Positions 42,861-53,734 of a stretch of 64,000 nucleotides of DNA are shown piece after piece. The notes beneath the pieces were generated by a model. That model was not told where the DNA came from and did no database searches. It worked only from the letters and a program-made list of their open reading frames with translations. Within the stretch, counting starts at the first letter, position 1. Each line of letters opens with the position of its first letter. The translations under genes and the position numbers were made by a program. The stretch is taken from assembly GCA_947623455.1 (NCBI GenBank), contig OX392530.1:36363405-36427404 (forward strand), read 5' to 3'. Origin of the DNA: Mimachlamys varia (Eukaryota; Mollusca; Bivalvia; Pectinida; Pectinidae).

Positions 42861-43043
42861 TCGCATAACGTTGAAAAATAAAAAATATGTTGCTGAAATA
42901 AAAACAAAATCAAATTTAAATGATTTATTATTTGTTTAAACAATTAATGCAGAACTCTAGGTAAAATATTTATGAAATCTACTCATTGATCTTGAAAATG
43001 TGACGAACTGTAAGCCAATAAAACGGAAGAAACAAAACCATAC

Positions 43044-43136
43044 CATTGCATTCCCCGGTGTTTCTGTCACACTGGTCTGGGCAGTTGATAGGACAGGTCT
43101 GAGTACAGTTTTGGCCATACGCACCTGGCACGCATT
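43044..43136 (-). CDS. 6-Cys EGF-like exon (MEGF/SREC type), second
   Basis: 93 bases, phase 1-1, acceptor TTTGTAG, donor GTATGG. Reads (E)CVPGAYGQNCTQTCPINC, then PDQCDRNTGECNG: 31 residues in the short MEGF10/scavenger-receptor-F style rather than the 45-residue 8-Cys style of gene B. May belong to gene C, or to a separate gene whose start is lost. Confidence 0.72.
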
Positions 43137-43961
43137 CTACAAACAGACATTTGTCTTCAGTATACATAATTTAGGTATGATAATCATCTTCGTACTACAA
43201 CTAAGTTTTTGTGCACTGACCATTGTCCTTGACACATACACTGTTATTACAATTACAAGTGGAGGCTTACTTCAATAATGACGATGCTACGGCACGACGG
43301 GTGACAGAAACCGCGGTAAAATCAAATCATACCTTATGGAAGTTTCGATTCTTTTAAAATAGATGGAAAACATTTGGAGCTACGTCTATTACATATCTGC
43401 TGTTGTTTTGAAAATAAAATTATATAAGTCATCGTTAATTTCAGATTTAATTAAATCGTCGACGTCTCGTACATAAACAGATATTTGACAAGTCTTATTA
43501 TAGAGATTACCATAAAATTTAAAAGCATAGTCTTGAAATATATGAAGCATATGAAAACAATACTACAATGTCATACTTCAAATTGTTGATATATGTTTCA
43601 CCTTACAATAAGTTAGTATTCTATCAGTTTCCCTACAGAACAATGTATTGACTGGAAATCTGTAATGCCTGTCTCGCTCATTTGTTCTTTATATTGAACT
43701 GTGAGAGAATGTCAAAATAAAAATAAGTTAAGCTAATCTAAATGCCATACATTGGACTGTATACGTTATGAATATGTATACAGCATGACGTACTGAGAAG
43801 CGACCACGGCAACGACATGATAGTTGTTTGAAATGCCATTACGAACCATTAGATACAATACATATACATGTACATCAGTAGGTATTTATTTCAATTAAGA
43901 CCTTCGTTCTTTAAACAGATAAAGGAATACTTTAAATGCTGATCTAAAAAAAGCTACTCAC

Positions 43962-44054
43962 CAAAACAATATCCTGACGTTGCGTTGCACGTTCCATTGC
44001 TACATCCAATAGGACAATCTGTACAGGCTGATCCGTAAAATCCATCATTACACT
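43962..44054 (-). CDS. 6-Cys EGF-like exon (MEGF/SREC type), first
   Basis: 93 bases, phase 1-1, acceptor TTTCAG, donor GTGAGT. Reads (E)CNDGFYGSACTDCPIGC, then SNGTCNATSGYCFG. It precedes 43136-43044 by a 0.8-kb intron; the two join in frame. Confidence 0.72.
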
Positions 44055-44504
44055 CTGAAAGGGTATTATGCATGATATAATAATCAATAAAACAAGCACA
44101 TTTTCGGTTAAATTTCAAAACCAAATATTACAGTTGGTTGTCAAACTAGGTTTTCGGATGTTGCAGTGGATAGCGCATAGACGTATTGGGAAACCTGCCC
44201 GACTGCATTGGTTTTGTCAAGGTATAGCAGTTCTTTATGGAAAGAGGTTGAACATCCGATCCTACCGTGAAGATGTATTTTATCAAATACTCGTAAGGCA
44301 CAAAGGTTCTTTAAGTTTGTAGTTAATGAATTTACTTGCTCACCGATTGATCTCATTTAAGGGGGGTACATTTTGCTTTGCATCATGCATTTAATCATGT
44401 GATTTTTGATTATACATGTACTGCATTTGTTTTCATTAAAGATATAGTTCTAACTTAGTTTGAGCTGAACATTTTAAGAACCCCACGCACCGTCCGGATT
44501 AACA

Positions 44505-44663
44505 CATGGGCAACAATTTGTCAAATTATCTTAAATTGAAATTGTCTTCTCTTCTTAGGACAAAGAATAATAACATGCACGTTAACATTCCTTTAACGAA
44601 TACAAAGTCCGTAAAGTCATCATTAAAATGTGACCTGCCTTATCCAATGTTTTTCCTGCTGAG
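44505..44663 (+). repeat. Left 159-bp direct repeat flanking the LINE
   Basis: Same length as 49450-49608 with no gap and four substitutions by my count. It ends 'ttttcctgctgag' exactly where LINE sequence begins. Confidence 0.92.
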
Positions 44664-45028
44664 AACGCTTGAAGACGCTTGTAGACGCTTGTGGACGCCT
44701 TTAAGAGAGACCGATTTATTGTAATGTAACCTTAGCTTGCGGAAATTAATTTAGATCTTGACCTCTTTCATGAATCTGTGTGTTCTTTTCATATTATTTG
44801 TGTGCATTCTTAAGTGTGTATTTGGTTGATAATGTGAGAGTATGTGTAGACAATGTACTAGTTTTATGTTTATATGGTGGTAGTGTGAGGGTAGGTATGC
44901 ACAAGACAAGAAAAAACTTTAGTATAACAGTACATGTACTTTCTTTTTCTAATGATGTGACCTTTATTTCACTCCGGCCTCCTTTTTTAAACAACAGAGA
45001 GGAATTATACTAGTAATTAATCCATATC

Positions 45029-48000
45029 ATGTCAAATAATGTTAAAATAATATCTGCAAACTGTAGAGGACTTGGGCAAAAAGAAAAGAGAAATGATGTT
45101 TTTAATTACTTAAAAAATAACTATAAAACTTTTAACATATTGTGTCTTCAGGACACACATTTTACAGCAGGACAGGAAAAAGAAATAGAGCTACAATGGG
45201 GTTATACATGTTTCTTTAATTCGTTTAAAAATAACTCAAGGGGAGTTTGTGTATTTTTTAATAATAATTTTGAATTTGATATTCACAATAAATGGAAAGA
45301 TGTTCAAGGTAATATAATAATTCTTGATATAAGTATTGAAAAAAGTAGATTCACATTAATTAACTTATTTGGTCCAAATAGAGACGAACCAGATTTTTAT
45401 GAAAAGATATATGACCAAATTATTAATCATAAAAACCCAATTGTATTATTTGTGGTGACTTCAATTTAGTGTTGGACCCCGAAAAAGACACTAACAATCA
45501 TGTTAACATAAATACCCAAATGCTCGTACAAGACTTTTAAAACTTATAGAAGATACAAACCTAATTGACCCTTTTAGATTTTTTCATATCGACTATAGAC
45601 GATATACCTGGGGAAAAAAGAACCCTGTAAAACAAGCTAGATAAGACTTTTTCCTAGTATCAGAAAAGAATTCTAACTATATTGATAAAAGTAATATCCA
45701 TGTAGGTTATAGGTCAGACCATTCAATTATCTCTTTGGAAATAAAAATAAATAACTTTGTAAAAGGAAGGGGTCTTTGGAAATTTAATAATATTCTCTTA
45801 TATGACCAAGAATATATACAAAAAGTTAAAGAAACAATAGACAAAGTAAAACATCAATACTGTTCTCCTGTTTATAATAATAATATAGGGGCATATGAAC
45901 AAACGAAGATAGAGTAAGAAAATATAAGAAAAGAAAGGAAAAGATGAAAGGGCACATGATTCGTTCAAAAGTAACTTGGCTTGATGAGGGGGAAAAACCT
46001 TCCAAATATTTTTGAAGCTTAGAAACTTATAACTATGTCAACAAAACTATTATTAAAATTGAAAAAAGATAACAGCGAAGTTATAACAAGCCAAGATGAT
46101 ATTCTAACAGAAATTAGAACTTTTACAGGAACTTATATGATGATCGCGACCAGTCAGATTGCATAGAAGATGTTAATTTAAATGATTTGTTAAATGGTTT
46201 AGATTTTGTTAAATTAACTGATGATCAGCGTACAAAACTAGAAGGAGAATTAACGGAAACAGAACTACTTTTTGCTTTAAAAAACATGAAAAACTTTAAA
46301 TCACTTGGTTCTGATGGCTATACAAGTGAATTTTTTAAGTTGTTTTGGGTAAATTTAAAAATGTTCATTGTCAGATCTTTAAATTGTGGATATAATAAGG
46401 GTGAATTTTCTATTACACAAAAACAGGGGATTATAACGTGTATTCCAAAGGGTGATAAGCTTAGACATTTTTGAAGAACTGGAGACCAATTACTTTGCTA
46501 AATGTTGTATATAAATTAGCATCAGCCTGTATAGCCAACAGACTCAAATCAGTTTTAGACTATATCATTTCTGATACACAAACAGGTTTTTTAAGTGGTA
46601 GATATATTGGTGAAAATACTAGGCTAATTTATGACATTATGAATTATACTGAATTAAACAATATACCTGGACTTTTTATATTTATTGATTTTGAAAAAGC
46701 TTTTGATTCAGTTTCATGGAATTTTTTATACAAAGTGATTGATTTTTTTTAAAATTTTGGTGAAAGCATTAAAAATGGATTAAAACTTTATATAAAAATA
46801 CTGTATCTGCCATATCACAAAATTGTATACTATTTGAATTCTGAATAATTTTAAATGGGTCTAGAAACTCATTCAACGAAGCTATAGATACTCTTGAATT
46901 CTTTGGTAAAATATCTGGTCTAAAAATAAATAATGACAAAACAAAAGTGATTTGGATTGGCAGCAAAAAATTCAGCGCAGATGTCTATCATCATAGATGG
47001 AAATTGAAATGTGGGGAAACAAAATTTGAACTGCTTGGTATTATTTTTTCAGTCAATTTAGAAGAGATTGTAACCCTAAATTATGGGAAAGCTCTAAAAA
47101 ATGTAGATAATAGTATAACCGTATGGTCGCGTAGGATGTTAACACCCATTGGTCGTATTGTAGTATTAAAATCAATTATAACACCGAAACTTAATCACCT
47201 CTTTATTGCGATTCCTACACCCACACACACTTTTATTCAGCAACTGAACACATCTTTTTTTAACTTCATTTGGCAATCTCCTATTGACAAAGTTAAGCGA
47301 AATACTATTATTCCAAAATACGAAAGTGGAGGCCTTAAAATGATAAACATCCATAATTTTATTTCAAGTTTAAAGTCCACTTAGATACGAAGATTGCTGC
47401 AAAATAATTGTAGAAGTTGGGTTAGTATTTTTGAAGCAGAGAATTTTCCAGTGGAATACATATCAGATATGGGCATTAATTTTGTAAAACAATTTAAGAT
47501 TTGCAATATCTTCTGGAAGGATGTTTTTCAGTCTTGGGTAAATGTGTCTGAAATAATGCATGTAAAATCTATAAAGCAGTTCCTTACGCTCCCCATCTGG
47601 TACAACCCACTTTTTAGTATCAATAAAAAGTCATTTTTTGTCAGAAAATGGTATAATCAAGCTATCAAAAATGTTTGTGATCTATTAGATGAACACAACA
47701 TGTTTTTAACCTTTGCAGATTTGAAGAAAAAATACTGTATAAACTCTAAGAACTTTCTATTTTATCACAGTATATGCCAGTCTATAAGGCAATATTGCAA
47801 GCAATTACTTTATGACTTAACTACAGAAATCATTTGTGAAAGACCTTTCATACCAAATCATATTTATATTATTGTAAAGAACAGAAAAGGTTGTAAAGAC
47901 ATGTATGACATATTAAATAGTAAAATTAAAGTAGTAAATACCGCTGAAAGAAAATGGGCATCAAATTTTTGCTTTAAAAATATAGATTGGAAAAGTTCAT

Positions 48001-48272
48001 ATGGTATGGTTTTTAAAGTGACAAAAGACACAACACTACAATGGTTTCAATACCGATTACAAAATTGTATTCTCCCAATTAAATACTACTTAAATAAAAT
48101 TGGAAAGGCACAAGACAATATCTGCAATATATGTAAAGTAAACGTAGAAACTACAGAACATTTATTCTGGGAATGTCCACAATCTCTAAAACTATGGCAA
48201 GATTTAAAACAGAGAATATACAGTCGAATAAGAAAATTAGTTAATTTTACACCAGAAACTATCTTTTTTTGA
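45029..48272 (+). pseudogene. LINE ORF2: endonuclease-reverse transcriptase, broken
   Basis: Apurinic-type endonuclease opens MSNNVKIISANCRGLGQ with LQDTHF (Asp in place of the usual Glu of LQETH), GDFN after a frameshift at ~45460, and YRSDHS near 45700. RT motifs include SDGYTSEFFK, NWRPITLLNVVYK, TGFLSGRYIGEN and IDFEKAFDS (palm A). The sequence then passes from NCILFE directly to NGSRNSFNEAIDTLEFF, so the segment that should hold YADD is missing. The C-terminus (47394-48272) ends in CNICKVNVETTEHLFWEC, a CCHC-like knuckle. At least four frame breaks. Confidence 0.88.
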
Positions 48273-48559
48273 GCTACTGAAAATGCTGATATTCCCATAA
48301 ATTGTATTATTTTGTATACATTTATATATTTATACTGTTTCCAGAGAAAAACAAAATTTAACTTGAAATGGTTTGAATGAGTTTCTTGCATCCAGATATT
48401 ATATTGAGAAAGCTTTAGCAGTTACAAAATTTTACAAAGAAAATTTGATCAAAGATAGGTGGAATGGAAAAACTTTTTTTAACCTTTTTTTCATATTTGT
48501 ATGCAATATTGAATCCTTTTTGTCTTAAAACCAAATGTACTGTGAGTAATTTGGGGTTT

Positions 48560-49300
48560 AGTTTAGTACATGTATTGGCATGTGGGCGTACTGGCATTCA
48601 TGCAGTCGCACATATGTGTGCGCTTGAGCCATGCATGTGTGTGCTTTGATCATGAATGTATGTATGCATGCCTCTGTACACCTGCGTGTTAGTGCATGTA
48701 TATGATATATAAACATAGCTGTGTGCAATGCATTTAGTTGGCATGCATGTAGTGAACATGCATGTTGTGCATGCATGTGTGCATACATGTATGCTTGAGC
48801 TATTCATGTGTGTGGGTACTTGGATCGTGCATGTGTATCTGCGTGCATGCTTCTTTTTCACCTGCGTGTTAGTGCATGTATGCACATGGTTATGTGTATG
48901 CGCATAGCTGTGTGAAGTGATCATGCATGTTATGCATGCATGTGTGCATGCATGGTTGTGTGTTTGTACATGCTTGCTATTGGTGCATGGATTTGTGTGC
49001 ATGGATGTTTTATATGGGTGCATACATGTGTGTGTTTCAAGTGTTTTTGTGTACATGTGTGTGTGTGTTTTTATTGGTTTTTTTGTGTTACCGTGTGCCC
49101 TACTGGGTGCACCTGATGGTGTTATTGTATGTTTGTGTGTATATATGCATGCATGCACCTCATTTAGTTAGTGTGCATTTGTACATGCATGTGTATGTGT
49201 GTGGTTGTGTGCATGCACAGAGTCTGGATGTATGTATCCACTTACATGTTGGTGCATGGATACATGCACACAAGCTTGCTTGTATGTGTATGTAGTATAA
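48560..49300 (+). repeat. TG/CA-alternating 3' region of the LINE
   Basis: About 740 bases dominated by alternating purine-pyrimidine steps ('tgcatgcatgtgtgcatac'). Diverged longer periods recur: 'cacctgcgtgttagtgcatg' at ~48678 and ~48859. Long open frames on both strands here come from the sequence bias. Confidence 0.8.
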
Positions 49301-49449
49301 GTGTTGTTTTTTTCTCATGTTAAGTGCTTATGTTATTGTTGTTGTATATCACTTTATGTGAACACGTCTTGATGTTTTGTGCAAAATGTTTTGATATTGT
49401 CTTGTGATATGTTGTGATTTCAAGAAATGTGAATAAAAAAAAAAACATT

Positions 49450-49608
49450 CATGGGCAACAATTTGTCAAATTATCTAAAATTGAAATTGACTTCTCTTCT
49501 TTGGACAAAGAATAATAACATGCACGTAAACATTCCTTTAACGAATACAAAGTCCGTAAAGTCATCATTAAAATGTGACCTGCCTTATCCAATGTTTTTC
49601 CTGCTGAG
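49450..49608 (+). repeat. Right 159-bp direct repeat flanking the LINE
   Basis: Begins 'catgggcaacaatttgtc' directly after the poly(A) tract and continues into unrelated sequence ('tgaacattttct') after 'cctgctgag'. Confidence 0.92.
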
Positions 49609-51060
49609 TGAACATTTTCTTTATTGTTTTACGTTATCTTATCTTTTTATTTGTTTTCTTACTAAACCTTTGAATACGTAATATATATTTTTATACCAAA
49701 AAAGTTATGAACATTGTTATATTACAATTCGAGTGATGGTTGTGGTCGGGTTTTGCAGTGGAAAGCGTCATTGCCATAAACCAGGTCATCCGGGAATCGA
49801 ATCCCCGATCGGACCAGAAAAGGTTATAGGTCACCTGCCAAACCAGATGTGTTTTCACCAGGTACTCAAAGTCAACCTCTACAAGAAGACCCCCGAGCGT
49901 TAACTTCATGTCTAACAAGAGTGATTAATACATTGATGATATCTAATAGTGTCTTCAGTAATAATAAATATATATCACGAGTGGGGCTATAGTTTGAAAT
50001 TTTAGCCACACGAATGAAATATATTTGGAATTACTGAAGGTACTGTTACATTTAGATAGTTTTTTAATTACATTTGTGTTGCATAAATCGTTCCTGGAAC
50101 TTTCTTCAGTAAAATAATTGAACACAACAAGCTTACAATACTTGGTGTAGATACTTTTGACACTAGCAAGTCTAGCACTTCGATGAGATAAATAAAGTCC
50201 TCTTTGTAAATATTCAATAACATGGGAAAATTGTTTTCGTTCAATTATTTTTCTGAAGAATTTATTTGTCTTCATGTTTTAAATAAGTATGTCGTATTAC
50301 TGTAATAATGTTATTTAACTTGAAAAAGTCCCGACACCAGCTCAGATTATCACGCGTTGTTGATAACAGCCGAATCTAAGATGGTGGGAAGCGAGGGAAA
50401 TGTGGAGTTGTTTTGTCACCATTTACATGTATCCATATGATAAAGTGTCAGTACCACCCAGGCTTATGTGAGTTACGCTTTATCCTAACACTGTTAGAGA
50501 TGACCTTAGTTCTCTTATAGATGTAACTGTTACTTTTGTCTGTTTTTTGCAACTTGCAGATGCTATGGACGCTCTGTGCTTCGTTTTCCTCCAATCAAAG
50601 CGATATAATTATTTAAAATGAAAAGTAAGAGTGGAATTGAACGCCGTGTTTTCCCCAACGAAAAGTTCATATATTCAAGTGATCGCTAAGGCTTTGCACA
50701 TTATATATAAAAAGGATAATAATATCGAGTATATATTTGTGTAATGAAGTAATAAATAATGATTAATATATTAAATACAATTATTGTATATCAATAACGA
50801 TAAAGGCTACCGTATGTGATTTTGAAAGGGTGGTTAAAATCCTTTAATTCTCAAAACATTTATTATATATGATATAATGTTCATTTGTATTGATTCATTC
50901 TACCAAATGAATGGGGTCAGACTTTGATAGATGCATTCATAGCAAACGATGATCAGTGGATATACATTAGCTGACAAAAACAAATGATATGCATAATTGT
51001 TAATTCAGCTTTCTCAACTATTCAACATCTAGTAGCGAGAAGGGAGAATGTCATTATCAG
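49609..51060. other. No gene recognised
   Basis: AT-rich. A possible tRNA-like stretch at 49735-49820 ('ggaatcgaatccccg') hints at a SINE but lacks a convincing A box. Confidence 0.35.
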
Positions 51061-51079
51061 TTAGCAATGTAATATTGAC

Positions 51080-51382
51080 TCGGAAATATCAAGTAAAAAA
51101 GTACGGAAACAAAAAGAAAAATCCTCATGGAGACGCTTGTAAAAGTACAAGAGAATAAGGCCATGTGTCCTGGAAGAGTAAGCGTCTTGTGCTTCATCGA
51201 CGACACCCGCAATGTTAATCGTTGTCACATCAAAGTACATATCAAGTTCTCGAAATAAGAACGGAGTCATCAATGTCAATTATAACAAGTTAGAACATTA
51301 ATGAACATACTCAAAAACGTCTATCGTCATATCACACAAAGTCCAGAATATTTCTCAATGAGAATAAATTATAGAATACCGA
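51080..51382 (-). mobile_element. Penelope-like family, 3' fragment (copy 9)
   Basis: Minus-strand copy of the tail from 'cattgagaaatattctgg' to the 'gcgggtgtcgtcgatgaagc' block. It lies head to tail with the larger minus copy that follows. Confidence 0.7.
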
Positions 51383-52600
51383 AGCGTTAACAAAATCATA
51401 ATCCGAACTCAATATCGATAAACATGGGGGCAAATTATGAAGAAAGGAAAGATTTACATGGAGATTCTTGTAAAAGTACAAGAGAATAAGACTACGTGCT
51501 CATGAAGAGAAAGCGTCTTCTGCTTTATCGACGGCACTCGCTTTGTAAATCTTTGTCACATTCAAGTAAACATCAAGTTCTCAAAATGAGAACCTAGTAT
51601 CATTGTCAATCACAACAAGTAAACACTAATGAGCATACTCAAAAACGTCCATCTTCATTTCACTTAAAGATACAGAATATTTCTCAATGAGACAAAGATG
51701 GCGACCATAAAACTTGCTTGCCCATAGTTCTGATGAACCTGCATCTCTCGAATCCTTGTGTTGTTAGTTTGTTTGTCAGCAGTTGACATCGATCACGAAA
51801 ATCCCGATATTTAGAGCTAGCCCTAGAATATCGAATCAACTGCGAGATGTAAACACAAAAGGCAGGAGAAGCAGGGATGTTACTATCAAGAAATGGAAAA
51901 TTCACGATCGGAAAATTGAAATCATCACGTTTATCGTATAGCTTAGTAGTAACTGTCCTGTCCTCGTTGGTCGTAGTTTAAGTAGAGATCGAGGTAAACA
52001 ACTGATGTAGAAGAGTCTGTTGTGTCCTTTATTTCAAGTTCAGAAGGGTATATACGATCGACGTGGTCAGCTAACTTCTTGTTGTTTATATATCTGAAAG
52101 TGAAATTAAAAGATTTGGCAAGGTTTTTGTTACCTCTCCCGATTAGCTCTTCCATAAATTCAGCCTCGTATGAAAACAAAAACAAGTCAGCTAAGAATGG
52201 GGCAGTTTGTTCCAACGGGAATGCTTACAGTCTGCTGGAAAATCTTGCTGGAAAATATTGTTACTATATCTTCTTCAGTATATTTCCTCCTTGGTCGAGC
52301 AATTAGCAGAGCCAGCGAAAAAACGTTGCTTATAAGGATCATTGTGTAGTTTCGGTATCCAAAAAAGACAAGGTAGGTCTTGCTCATTAACCGGTACTTT
52401 GAAAGATTGCAATACAGAAGCATGGTTCGACAGTTTTTCATCTTTCGAAACTCCGGTCAGTGTGTAAGTAGGGTAAGCTACGTTATCAAGCAGGCCTATT
52501 TCCTTTTGCAAGCAATGAATGTAATAGCGTTTGCAAACAATGATCAAGTTGTTAGATGCTTTGTCTGCAGACACACCCACCTAGTTTTCATGTAGATCGT
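51383..52600 (-). mobile_element. Penelope-like family, longest RT-bearing copy (copy 10)
   Basis: Minus frames give an N-terminal RT portion (CLFWIPKLHNDPYKQRFFAG, the Penelope-type PKLHK box), VGTNCP, LADLFLFSYEAEFMEEL, NFTFRYI-NNKKLADHVDRIY, IKDTTDSS, then FPFLDSNIPASPAFCVYISQ, LLTNKLTTQGFERCRF and the tail. The catalytic DDxLSI between RYI and NNK is deleted, and the palm A region between RFFAG and VGTNCP is missing too. No GIY-YIG domain was seen. Confidence 0.8.
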
Positions 52601-52639
52601 TGAGTGTTGCGCGAACATCGACTTATATAGGGGAATATT

Positions 52640-53300
52640 TAAAATGGCGTACTTCCTTAACGGGAATTGCAACTGAAAAACCGAAGGTATCAATATTATC
52701 GGAATGACATGCTGCTTTGATTTGTAAAATTTTCAAAAATGATGAAAAAATATTCTAAAAATCTAAAAAAAGATTTATCGTTGACCTCTCGCAAGCTTTT
52801 TTACTAGTCTTATTTTGTATTAAAATGTAGAAGAAAAAAGTTTTAATAATATTCTTTTTAAAAGTCTCTCTAAGTTTAACAGTTTTTGAGTTATAACCAT
52901 TTATACATTTTAAGGTATGACGTCATGACCACCATATTGGATTTCAGACCATCTCAAAATGTACACCCTTAAGTAGGTAAGAACCAGCTCATGCCAGTTT
53001 GAGCTTAACCCATCCGTGGAATGTGAGTAGAAGTATAAAATGTGAAACGGTATTTTGCCGGCAATATCAAAGGATATATTAAAAATGGCGTACAACCTTT
53101 ACTATAGGGGTTAGAGAAAAAATGAATTATTGACCCAACAGTGAGCTTTTTTATTTGAAATATTTTGTATTAACGTGAAATGGATAAAAGTTAGATATGG
53201 CATTTATCTACAGATAATATCATGTACGAACGGTTATCGAGATATGGCTGTTTTAAGGTTTTTTACATATGACTTCATGGCGGCCAAATTGAATTTTGAT
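52640..53300. repeat. Two diverged copies of a ~450-bp repeat
   Basis: 'aaaatggcgtac' starts near 52642 and again near 53083. Each is followed by a line ending in 'atgac(g/t)tcatg(a/g)cc..cca'. Non-coding. Confidence 0.5.
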
Positions 53301-53596
53301 CCTACATAAGAAAACTGTCTTCGACACCTTTACAGATTTAAAGATTTGGTGTTTACAAAGTCCATAAGAAGAAAAAATAATAATAATAAGATACATTGTA
53401 CAGTATTTGCATTTCAAGTGTTTCAATTTTATCAAAATATAGAAAATATGTACCTTTAAATGTTTCCAGCGGAGAGACAACATAATTATGCCCTTATACA
53501 AGAGTGTAACGTTGATGGAAAACCGTCTTGGCAACATATTTCGCCTAGCACTACGTTCGTTTGTGAAAATAGTTCATATCAAAATCAAAATATCAC

Positions 53597-53734
53597 CTTC
53601 AGAACATGTTGGCCCCATCCATCCACTCTGACACCCAGTGACGTCACATAGTCCGGTATCAGGATCACACCCTCCCACATCACAGTGACATGTCCTGTCG
53701 CAGTTGTTGACTCCATAACGTTTTATCGGACACC
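53597..53734 (-). CDS. Gene C exon 4: EGF-like module 1
   Basis: 138 bases, 46 residues, eight Cys (GCPIKRYGVNNC..., CHCDVGGC, LCDVTGC, WMGPTC). Donor GTGATA as in A and B. Confidence 0.87.

Larger units (their letters stand above)
44664..49449 (+). mobile_element. L1/Tx1-like non-LTR retrotransposon, defective
   Basis: A 365-base leader, an ORF2-type region (endonuclease, RT, C-terminal zinc knuckle; 45029-48272), a ~1.2-kb 3' region rich in TG/CA, and AATAAA running straight into an A tract at 49430-49445. The outer boundaries are set by a 159-bp direct repeat. No ORF1 is seen. Frameshifts, stops and an internal RT deletion make it non-autonomous. It is inserted antisense in what is probably gene C intron sequence. 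Confidence 0.88.

Noticed and set aside
45029..48272. A live LINE
   Set aside because: Multiple frame breaks and missing RT motif C exclude autonomous activity.
48558..49295. Long frames on both strands rich in His/Thr/Cys (up to 186 codons)
   Set aside because: Produced by alternating TG/CA sequence in the LINE 3' region; no domain, and both strands are open at once.
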